NCBI GenBank assembly: GCA_036265935.1
Contig: DATAOB010000039.1
Span: 1 to 7,292, forward strand
Length of the DNA: 7,292 bases
Reading direction: 5' to 3'
DNA from: JAFASC01 sp036265935
GTDB lineage: Bacteria > Pseudomonadota > Alphaproteobacteria > Rhizobiales > Beijerinckiaceae
Within the stretch, counting starts at the first letter, position 1, and each line of letters opens with the position of its first letter. Shown here in pieces: positions 1 through 5,629 of this stretch. Below the pieces are notes generated by a model. The model was given only the letters and a program-made list of their open reading frames with translations. It did no database searches and was not told the DNA's origin. A program made the position numbers and the translations under genes.

Positions 1-475
1 CCGGCAGAAGCCGGACGCAACTTTCGATCAGCGCCATGGCAGCGATCTCGCCGCCGGCAAGCACGAAATCGCCGATCGAGACTTCACGTAAGGCTCGCGC
101 CTCAATCACGCGCTCGTCGACGCCTTCGAAACGGCCGCAGAGGATGACGACGCCCTGCCCTGCCGCGAGTTCCCGCGCGGCGGCTTGCGCGAACGGCACG
201 CCACGCGGAGTCATGATGAGACGCGGGCGGGAATCGTCGACGGCGATGACCGCGTCGAGCGCCGCGGCCAAGATATCGGCGCGCATGATCATGCCCGGCC
301 CGCCGCCCGCCGGTGTGTCGTCGACGGAGCGGTGGCGGCCAAGACCATGTTCGCGAATTTGCCTGGTCTCGAGCGACCACAATCCGCGCTTTAGGGCGTC
401 ACCGGCGAGCGAGGCGCCAAGCGGCCCGGGAAAGATTTCCGGAAACAGCGTCAGGATAGTCGCGCACCAGGCCAT
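1..475 (-). CDS. trmD: tRNA (guanine-N1-)-methyltransferase TrmD, 3' end cut by window edge
   Basis: TrmD methylates N1 of G37 next to the anticodon of a subset of tRNAs, using S-adenosylmethionine, and so prevents frameshifting; it is a cytoplasmic SPOUT-class enzyme. The frame is open from the ATG at 475 to the window edge and gives 158 residues of a protein that is usually about 230-250 long. Family signatures are visible: LTLFPEIFPGPLG (residues 8-20), GGGPGMIMR (57-65), LCGRFEGVDERV (112-123) and SIGDFVLAGGEIAAM (133-147), the last two forming the trefoil-knot cofactor site. The C-terminal tRNA-binding domain is outside the window. The ATG is the only usable start, because an in-frame stop lies about 30 bases upstream and no other ATG or GTG intervenes. 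A convincing ribosome binding site is not visible. In most relatives rimM lies directly upstream; here a divergent cytochrome c gene takes that place. Confidence 0.95.
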   Translation of the reverse strand, partial: MAWCATILTLFPEIFPGPLGASLAGDALKRGLWSLETRQIREHGLGRHRSVDDTPAGGGPGMIMRADILAAALDAVIAVDDSRPRLIMTPRGVPFAQAAARELAAGQGVVILCGRFEGVDERVIEARALREVSIGDFVLAGGEIAAMALIESCVRLLP

Positions 476-530
476 GCGGCTTGATGCGACCGGCGGCGTG
501 AAGCGTCAACTTGTTGCGCCCCTTTCGCCA

Positions 531-544
531 TTGATGCACATCAT
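531..544 (+). promoter_or_regulatory. FNR/FixK-type operator upstream of cytochrome c gene
   Basis: The 14-mer TTGATGCACATCAT matches TTGAT-N4-ATCAA at nine of ten fixed positions. Its centre is at 537.5, so a class II geometry (operator centred at -41.5) would place +1 near 579, 27 bases before the cytochrome c ATG at 606. No clear -10 element is visible. The site also lies 56 bases upstream of the trmD start on the other strand, but a role there is not expected for a housekeeping gene. Read on the minus strand, its central GTGC spacer equals that of the two perfect sites in this window. Confidence 0.7.
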
Positions 545-605
545 CGCGTGACCGCGCCCGCGGGAATGAGATGGCGCGGATTTGGATGACGAGGAGCCAG
601 TGAGC

Positions 606-947
606 ATGCCGCCGATGAACTCAGCCATGCCGGGTCTCGCTGCGATCCTGCTCCTCGCGTCGGGCCTTGCCGCGAACGCGCAGGAGAGCGGCGATGCGGC
701 CGCCGGAGTGCGCTTTGCGCGCTCCGCATGCGGTCCCTGTCACGCGATAGAACCGGGTCAAGCGAGCTCGCCCAATGCGGATGCGCCGGCGTTTCAGGTG
801 ATCGCCAATATGCCGAGCATGACCGGCACGGCATTGACTGTATGGCTGCGCACCTCGCACCCGACGATGCCGAACCTGCAGCTGACCCCGTCCGAGACAG
901 CCGACGTCATCGCCTATATCGAAAGCCTGCGCGGGCGGCGGAAATAG
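606..947 (+). CDS. small periplasmic class I cytochrome c
   Basis: The product is 113 residues. Residues 1-25 form a Sec signal peptide (hydrophobic stretch LAAILLLASG, likely cleavage after ANA). The mature domain has one covalent haem site, CGPCH at residues 42-46, and a probable distal methionine ligand at M88 in HPTMPNLQL. The C-terminal helix LTPSETADVIAYIESLR (93-109) is typical of mono-haem class I cytochromes. It should shuttle electrons in the periplasm after maturation by the Ccm system, whose ccmF and ccmH genes are at the other end of the window. The start at ATG 606 is preferred because GAGGAG at 591-596 lies nine bases upstream; in-frame TTG at 582 and GTG at 600 are less well placed. 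A FixK/FNR-type site at 531-544 suggests induction at low oxygen. The partner oxidase or reductase cannot be named from sequence alone. Confidence 0.9.
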   Translation: MPPMNSAMPGLAAILLLASGLAANAQESGDAAAGVRFARSACGPCHAIEPGQASSPNADAPAFQVIANMPSMTGTALTVWLRTSHPTMPNLQLTPSETADVIAYIESLRGRRK

Positions 948-949
948 CT

Positions 950-966
950 TGCGGGCGCATCCCGCA
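950..966. terminator. possible bidirectional hairpin between convergent genes
   Basis: TGCGGG (950-955) and CCCGCA (961-966) form a perfect 6-bp stem with a 5-base loop, just after the cytochrome c stop and before the convergent usp stop. No T-tract follows on either strand, so intrinsic termination is unproven. The position between two convergent genes is the main support. Confidence 0.3.
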
Positions 967-977
967 CGCGCCGCGGC

Positions 978-1781
978 TCAATGCGACATCAAGACCGGCA
1001 CCGTCATCGAGCGAAGGATTTCGCGGCTGGCGCCACCAAGCACGCGCTCACGCAGCCGCGAATGGTCGTAGGCACCCATGACGAGGAGATCCGAGCCGAC
1101 GTCGGAGACGTGCGAAAGCAATCTGTCGGCAACGCCGGTGAATTTCGGCAATGCAAGATATTGCGCATCGACATGATGGCGCGCGAGATGCTGAATCAAT
1201 CGCGACCCGGACCGGCGCCGATCGTCGCTCTCGTCACGCACGGTGACTAACTCCACCCGGTCGGCCTTCATGAGAAACGGCATGGAATCGGCAAGCGCAC
1301 GCGCCGCGCTTGCCGAGCCGTCCCAGGCGACCGTCACGGTTCTGAAACTGGTGGGACTGGTTCCGATATAGGGCAGGATCAAGCAGGGACGCCCGGCCTG
1401 CAGCAAAAGCGGCTCGATATAACCATCCGTCGATTTCGACCGCTTCGGGTCGCGCTGCTCGAAGATCAGCAGGTCGAACGTCCGGGCGAGCCCGACGATG
1501 CTCTGCTCGCCGCTAACATTCAGCGTATCGACGTGCACATTGAGCGCTATCGCCCTCTCTTCGAATCGCGCCAGCGCGGCATGCGAGAGCTCGATTTCGT
1601 CTTCGCCCGCGCTGGCGGGGAGATCATAGCCAATCTCCGCATAAGAGACCGGCTCGAACGGAGCCACTGCTGCGATCGCGGCGCCGGTGAGGAAAGCCCC
1701 GTACTCGGCGGCAAGCGATTGTGCGAAGCGTCCGGCGCGTTCGCTGGTCCGGTTCAACAGGACGAGAATGTCCGATATCAT
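978..1781 (-). CDS. universal stress protein, tandem UspA domains
   Basis: The 267-residue product has two UspA-type alpha/beta domains, roughly residues 1-138 and 146-267, which together would form an intramolecular dimer in the cytoplasm. The second domain begins with the strand TVTVAWDGSASAARAL and ends with the signature MGAYDHSRLRE...GGASREIL...VPVLMSH (235-267). The nucleotide-binding consensus G-x2-G-x9-G-(S/T) is altered: aspartate 239 replaces the second glycine and G250 stands at the S/T position, a variant I associate with alphaproteobacterial tandem Usps, so ATP binding is uncertain. The ATG at 1781 is supported by GAGGAGGG just upstream on the minus strand. A FixK-type operator at 1840-1853 lies at a class II distance. 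Usp genes of this type are frequent in FNR/FixK regulons and are linked to survival under oxygen limitation; the exact biochemical role is not known. rquA is the next gene upstream on the same strand. Confidence 0.92.
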   Translation of the reverse strand: MISDILVLLNRTSERAGRFAQSLAAEYGAFLTGAAIAAVAPFEPVSYAEIGYDLPASAGEDEIELSHAALARFEERAIALNVHVDTLNVSGEQSIVGLARTFDLLIFEQRDPKRSKSTDGYIEPLLLQAGRPCLILPYIGTSPTSFRTVTVAWDGSASAARALADSMPFLMKADRVELVTVRDESDDRRRSGSRLIQHLARHHVDAQYLALPKFTGVADRLLSHVSDVGSDLLVMGAYDHSRLRERVLGGASREILRSMTVPVLMSH

Positions 1782-1839
1782 CGTCGCCCTCCTCGTGGAG
1801 CTGCAGACCTAAAATTTGTGCAATCGGATCGGCGCCGCT

Positions 1840-1853
1840 TTGATCTGGCGCAA
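1840..1853 (-). promoter_or_regulatory. FixK-type operator upstream of usp
   Basis: On the minus strand the 14-mer reads TTGCGCCAGATCAA. It matches the rhizobial FixK2 consensus TTG(A/C)-N6-(T/G)CAA and eight of ten positions of the FNR form TTGAT-N4-ATCAA. The centre at 1846.5 predicts a class II start near 1805, 24 bases before the usp ATG, with AT-rich sequence around 1811-1817 in the -10 region. It lies in the 109-base gap between the rquA stop and the usp start, so usp probably has its own promoter in addition to any read-through from rquA. Confidence 0.65.
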
Positions 1854-1890
1854 AGCATCGACGCTTTTTTTGCGGGCGCGGCGATCCACG

Positions 1891-2685
1891 TCAGCGCGTC
1901 AGCGTGATCTTTTGATAGAGCCCGCCGAAGAAGGATTGTTTACGCCATCCGGTTCGCGGCGTCGCCGGCGCGAAGCGGACGATTTCGTCGCGCCACAGAT
2001 CCAGGGCAAATGGCTCGAGCACTGCGAGCAGAGGCCGCCATAAATAACGCAGGGGATGCCACCAGCGCGGCAGCGCGTAATCGACGACGACGATCTTGCC
2101 GCCCGGTCTGACAACGCGCAGGACCTCGCTCAGCGTCCGTTCGCGATGGCGTTGCGGCTGCTCGTGCAAAAGAAAGAATAGCAGCGCCCGATCGTAGCTG
2201 GCATCCGCCAGATTGAGCTCGGCGGAATCCATCCTCAGGCATCGCACCGGCGCATCGGACGGCAGCTTTTTACGTAAATTCGTCAGCTGTATCGGCAGAA
2301 CGTCGACGACATCGATGCTGCCGCCGCCGGCGCCCACATGCGCGCTCAATTTGCCCGTCAAATCGCCGTAGGCGCACGCCACCTGCAAAGTCCTGCCGGG
2401 AAGCACGTCGCCCAATTCGCTGAGCGCCGCATCGCGCAGCCGCGCGTAATTTCCCCACAAGATCAGATTGACCAGCCATTGCCGCTCGAAGACCCGCACC
2501 GCCAGCGGGTGGACATAGGCCCACCAATAATAGGCGGTGAGATAATCCGGCGCTTCGACTGCCTGGTCGAGCGACGCCGCACGGCCGGCGACGCGCGGCC
2601 GGCTTCCGCCGAAACGCAGCATGCCTGGCGCGAAAAGCTGCCCAATTCGGAACCCTGCGTTCGCCTGCGCCAAACTCCCCTCCAT
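1891..2685 (-). CDS. rquA: rhodoquinone biosynthesis protein RquA
   Basis: RquA converts ubiquinone to rhodoquinone, the low-potential quinone used with fumarate reductase under anoxia. It has a class I methyltransferase fold, but the family is reported to act as an unusual amino-transferase that takes nitrogen from S-adenosylmethionine. The 264-residue product shows the family hallmarks: DYLTAYYWWAYVHPLAV (47-63), FERQWLVNLILWGN (66-79), the atypical cofactor loop VACAYGD (102-108) in place of the glycine-rich motif I of true methyltransferases, LLFFLLHEQP (168-177), VVRPGGKIVVVDY (191-203), HPLRYLWRPLL (210-220) and a C-terminal FFGGLYQKITLTR. ATG 2685 is chosen because homology begins soon after it; the frame stays open to 2874, through the divergent promoter. 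No strong ribosome binding site is seen. The identification rests on remembered family motifs, not an alignment. It is divergent from the ATPase pseudogene, with an FNR/FixK site between them. Confidence 0.88.
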   Translation of the reverse strand: MEGSLAQANAGFRIGQLFAPGMLRFGGSRPRVAGRAASLDQAVEAPDYLTAYYWWAYVHPLAVRVFERQWLVNLILWGNYARLRDAALSELGDVLPGRTLQVACAYGDLTGKLSAHVGAGGGSIDVVDVLPIQLTNLRKKLPSDAPVRCLRMDSAELNLADASYDRALLFFLLHEQPQRHRERTLSEVLRVVRPGGKIVVVDYALPRWWHPLRYLWRPLLAVLEPFALDLWRDEIVRFAPATPRTGWRKQSFFGGLYQKITLTR

Positions 2686-2800
2686 TTTCGCGAAACGGCT
2701 CGCAAGGATACTTAAGCAGGTAATCGGCAGCCCGGATTTGATCTCGAACAAACACGCGGGCGAGATACGGCGCCTTCCGACATGCGTGCGCGGCCTTGCG

Positions 2801-2814
2801 TTGATGTGCATCAA
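2801..2814. promoter_or_regulatory. perfect FNR/FixK operator between rquA and the ATPase pseudogene
   Basis: TTGATGTGCATCAA is a perfect TTGAT-N4-ATCAA site, centred at 2807.5 in the divergent intergenic region. Toward the ATPase, class II spacing predicts +1 near 2849, 13 bases before the ATG at 2862. Toward rquA it predicts +1 near 2766, 81 bases before ATG 2685; a possible -10 (TATCTC, minus strand, 2767-2762) would instead fit a start near 2755. One site could serve either or both genes. Confidence 0.8.
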
Positions 2815-2861
2815 CCGCCCGAAAGCACCTGCGGAGCAGTGTCCAACCTTTGAGAGCGAGC

Positions 2862-4763
2862 ATGTCCGTCGCAAACCACGAAGCGCAGAGCTGGAGGCTG
2901 TCTGCGGGCACGCGAAGGTCGCAGCGGCTGCTTGTTTTCGTGCCGCTTCTCGCCCTCGGCGGCGGGGCGGCTCTGGCGTGGAGTGGTCATCTCCGCGTCG
3001 CGCAATTCTTGTGGGCTGCGGGAACAGCGCCGGTTCTGCTCGCGCTGATGATCAGTGCGGCCCTCAGTCTATCGCGCGGCGCAATCGGGCTCGACATCGT
3101 TGCCGCGTTGGCGATGGGAAGTGCGCTTGTCGGCGGCGAGTATCTCGCCGTCATCGTCGTTGCGCTGACGGGCAGGCGCTGGAAGCTTTGCCCAGGGCTC
3201 CGCCGAGCGGGAAATGACGGCACTGCTTGGCCGCGTCGCCCGGACCGCAGAACGTCGCACCGGCAATCGTCTGGAGAGCGTCGCCATCGAGGACATCAAG
3301 CCCGGCGATGTCCTTCTCATCAGAGCCGGAGAGGCAGTTCCCGTGGACGGTTTGATCACCGGGACAGCCGTGGCCCTGCTCGATGAATCCGCGCTCACCG
3401 GCGAAGCCATTCCGGTTCGGCACAATCCTGGCAGCCTCGTTGCAAGCGGTGTCACCAATGCCGGCGCGCCGTTCGAGCTCGAAGCAGCAAAGACCGCCGC
3501 CCAAAGCACTTATTCCGGCGTGCTCAGATTGTCGAATCGGCTCGCGCATCGAAAGCCCCGATGTCGCGGCTGGCGGACAAGTACGCGCTGGGTTTTCTGC
3601 TCGCGACGATTTTGCTTGCTGGAGTAGCGTGGATACTTGCGAATGATTGGCGGCGCGCTTTGGCGGTCCTGGTCGTGGCGACGCCTTGCCCTTTGATTCT
3701 CGCGGTGCCGGTGGCGATCGTTGCCGGAATGTCTTGGTGTGCGCGCCGCGGCGTGATGGTGAAATCGGCGCAGGCCTTTGAAGAGCTCGCGCGCATCAAA
3801 AGATTGTTGCTCGACAAGACCGGCACCCTGACGTTCGGAGAGGCGCGCCTGCATCGAATCCATCGCGCCGGCAATCTGAGTGAGACCGAGATATTGCGGC
3901 TGGCGGGATCGCTGGCCCAGGCCTCTCAGCATATAACCCCGCAGGCGATTGTTGCAGCCGCGCATTCGCGCGAAATCGCGCTGCAAGCGCCCTTGCGAGT
4001 GGCGGAAGCGCCGGTGACGGTCTCAGCGGCTATGTTGGCGATCATCCGGTGGTGCTGGGCCGTCCCGATTTCGTCACCAAGCACGTCAACGAAGCCAGCC
4101 TGCCAGTCCCCGAAGCGCTGGCGGGCAGCACGCAAGTTGCCGTGGCAATCGGCCGCCGTCACGCCGGCACTTTGGTGTTTATCGATGCGCTGAGGCCGGA
4201 TGCGCAAAGCTCGATTGATACGTTCCGCCGTCAGGGCATCGAACGCATTGTGCTCGTGACCGGCGACCGCGCCGAGATCGCCGAGAGCGTCGCGCGGAAA
4301 CTCGCTCGAAGTGGTGCGCACCGAGCGCCGCGGCGGACCGGTCATGATGATCGGCGATGGGATCAACGACGCGCCAGCTTTGGCGCTTGCCGATGTCGGC
4401 GTGGCGCTGGGCGCACGCGGCGCAGCCGCGGCCTCGGAGGCCGCCGACGTCATCACACTGGTTGATCGGCTCGACAGGATCGCGGAAGCAAGCGGCATCG
4501 CACGGCGAACCCGCAGTATCGCTTTGCAGAGCGTGATCGCCGGCATTGTTTTGTCCGGCATAGGCATGCTTGCTGCGGCTGTCGGATGGCTGCCGCCTCT
4601 CGCCGGCGCGCTTGTCCAGGAGGCGATCGACGTCGCAGTCGTTCTGAATGCCTTACGAAGTCTGGGCAGAGTTCCCTGGCCGCTGACGCTCAGCAGCATG
4701 ATCGGGGCACGAAGTGAGGGGTCTTCGCACGGCGGTGCTGCGGCGCGACCGGCTGCTTTGTGA
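2862..4763 (+). pseudogene. P1B-type heavy-metal translocating ATPase (TPC motif), multiply frameshifted
   Basis: Joined across three frames, this reads as a metal-exporting P-type ATPase of about 630-650 residues with no N-terminal metal-binding domain. Landmarks in order: four predicted membrane helices (about 2925-3168), actuator loop LDESALTGEAIPV (about 3379-3417), metal motif TPCPLILAVP from 3681, phosphorylation motif DKTGT from 3813, the hinge GDGINDAPAL (about 4353-4382), and final helices ending AIDVAVVLNALR (about 4624-4659). The TPC motif is that of the P1B-5 group, linked to nickel or iron in rhizobia, but the substrate here is not determinable. The frame breaks at five places: about 3167 (roughly 10 bases lost before GQALEA), 3187-3190 (one T lost), 3531 (one G lost), 4013 (one G lost) and about 4300-4306 (a larger loss just before LEVVRTERRGG). 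No full-length product can be made. ATG 2862 follows GAGAG and the perfect operator at 2801-2814, so the promoter is better preserved than the gene. Three single-base losses could alternatively be sequencing errors. Confidence 0.85.
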
Positions 4764-4786
4764 CGGCTCGATCCATCGGACGAAAA

Positions 4787-4810
4787 ACGGCTTGATGTGC
4801 ATCAAGCCGT
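4787..4810. repeat. 24-bp near-perfect palindrome containing the FNR/FixK site
   Basis: The arms ACGGCTTGAT (4787-4796) and ATCAAGCCGT (4801-4810) are exact reverse complements around the spacer GTGC, so the dyad extends five base pairs beyond the operator on each side. Transcribed from upstream, it would form a 10-bp hairpin with a 4-base loop 23 bases after the ATPase stop. No T-tract follows, so a terminator role is possible but not shown. Confidence 0.75.
4792..4805 (+). promoter_or_regulatory. perfect FNR/FixK operator upstream of the 66-residue protein
   Basis: TTGATGTGCATCAA is identical over all 14 bases to the site at 2801-2814. Its centre at 4798.5 predicts a class II start at 4840. 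This is the strongest regulated promoter in the window because a good -10 element lies at exactly the expected place. Confidence 0.85.
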
Positions 4811-4826
4811 CTCGACCCCCTGCCCT

Positions 4827-4832
4827 TATACT
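4827..4832 (+). promoter_or_regulatory. -10 element of the FNR/FixK-dependent promoter
   Basis: TATACT matches the sigma-70 consensus TATAAT at five of six positions and ends about seven bases before the start at 4840 predicted from the operator. The resulting leader would be 34 bases, with a ribosome binding site (AGAAGGAG, 4858-4865) eight bases before the ATG at 4874. Confidence 0.65.
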
Positions 4833-4873
4833 CGCTCCCGTTCCGAAATCTCGCGACAGAAGGAGCGCTCGTA

Positions 4874-5074
4874 ATGTTCCTTGTCTCTGCAATCGGGAAG
4901 GCGCCCGGCATTCACTCCGGCTCGGTTTCCGGCCTCAGCACGAAAATGGGGCGCGGAACGATCGTCGATCGGCTGATCACGGCGTTCGGCAAAGGCATAC
5001 GTTCCTTTGCGCGCCGGCTGGAGGCACACGCCGATCACATCGCCTCCGTCCACCAGCGCGACATGTGGTTCTGA
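4874..5074 (+). CDS. small hypothetical protein, 66 residues, under an FNR/FixK promoter
   Basis: I do not recognise this family. The product has no signal peptide, no cysteines and no clear membrane helix. Residues 28-58 (GTIVDRLITAFGK...RRLEAHADHIAS) look like one or two basic amphipathic helices, and the chain ends in RDMWF. That it is a real gene is supported by its start signals: a very good ribosome binding site (AGAAGGAG at 4858-4865, eight bases from ATG), a -10 element and a perfect FNR/FixK site in class II position. It is followed after 85 bases by the PSCyt1 cytochrome gene on the same strand, with no obvious terminator between, so the two may be cotranscribed. An internal ATG at 4946 (M25) could give a shorter product, but it lacks comparable start signals. 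A role in low-oxygen physiology is inferred only from the promoter. Confidence 0.65.
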   Translation: MFLVSAIGKAPGIHSGSVSGLSTKMGRGTIVDRLITAFGKGIRSFARRLEAHADHIASVHQRDMWF

Positions 5075-5159
5075 CGAGCGTCACGCGCGCAGGCGGCTTG
5101 CTCCCGCCGGACAGTTTGTTACCGTGCGGCGGACAACAGGGTTCGGAGGGTTCGGCTCC

Positions 5160-5570
5160 ATGAATAAGCGTATTTTGCCTTTCGCGGGCGCGATCATGCT
5201 GGCCCTCGGCGGAACCGCCGGTTTCGCGATACTCGGATCGTTTGACGAGGTCTGTGCCGCGCAGCAGACGGTCAGCTTCGCCGACGACGTGATGCCGATC
5301 TTCCGCGGCTATTGTTTCACCTGCCATCAGCCGGGCGGCCAGGGCAGTGACAAAAGCGGACTCGATCTGAGCACTTATGAAGGCGTAATGCGGGGAACGA
5401 AATTCGGCAAGATGGTCATTCCCGGCAATCCGGACAGCAGCAATTTGATGTGGCTGCTCGATTGGAAGGGCGCGCCGGAAACGCACATGCCTCTTGGCAA
5501 GAAGAAGCTGTCAGTCTGCGAGCGGAACACGATCCGCTCCTGGATCCGCGAGGGCGCCAAGGACAATTGA
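5160..5570 (+). CDS. secreted mono-haem cytochrome c, PSCyt1-like
   Basis: The 136-residue product begins with a signal peptide or membrane anchor (MNKRILPFAGAIMLALGG, likely cleavage near residues 33-35, CAA/Q). The mature domain carries one haem c attachment site, CFTCH at 52-56, in the context DDVMPIFRGYC...HQPGG, and a likely methionine ligand M110 in ETHMPLGKK. The layout DDVxPIF...CxxCH...GLDLSTYEGVMRG...PGNPDSSNL...HMP...IRSWIREGA is typical of the family named planctomycete cytochrome c (PSCyt1), which is also found in proteobacteria. It would act in the periplasm in electron transfer; partner unknown. ATG 5160 is chosen because GGAGGG (5145-5150) lies nine bases upstream and the signal peptide starts there; the frame is open further upstream but without signal-like sequence. 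It may be cotranscribed with the 66-residue gene before it. It converges with ccmH, whose product helps prepare CxxCH sites for haem attachment. Confidence 0.88.
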   Translation: MNKRILPFAGAIMLALGGTAGFAILGSFDEVCAAQQTVSFADDVMPIFRGYCFTCHQPGGQGSDKSGLDLSTYEGVMRGTKFGKMVIPGNPDSSNLMWLLDWKGAPETHMPLGKKKLSVCERNTIRSWIREGAKDN

Positions 5571-5629
5571 GCGATATTGCGGCCGCAGCGGCAGGTTAGC
5601 GGAAGTTAACCAGAAATAGCTTCATCTCC

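Noticed and set aside
504..509. TTGACG on the minus strand as a possible trmD -35 box
   Set aside because: No acceptable -10 follows at 16-18 bases, and the implied start would be almost at the ATG.
36..551. 171-codon plus-strand open frame
   Set aside because: It lies opposite trmD, whose protein sequence is clearly conserved; the plus-strand translation is low-complexity and has no recognisable domain.
1852..1871. Hairpin AAAGC-ATCGAC-GCTTT followed by Ts on the plus strand
   Set aside because: No plus-strand gene reads toward it; on the minus strand, where rquA and usp are transcribed, the T-tract is on the wrong side. The stem is only five base pairs.
2621..3217. 198-codon plus-strand frame overlapping rquA and the ATPase start
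   Set aside because: Its only family-like residues (GQALEA) belong to the short frame-2 stretch of the damaged ATPase; the rest is out of frame with both real genes.
5594..5611. Inverted repeat GGTTA...TAACC between the PSCyt1 and ccmH stops
   Set aside because: The stem is five weak base pairs with an 8-base loop and no T-tract, too poor to call a terminator despite its convergent location.
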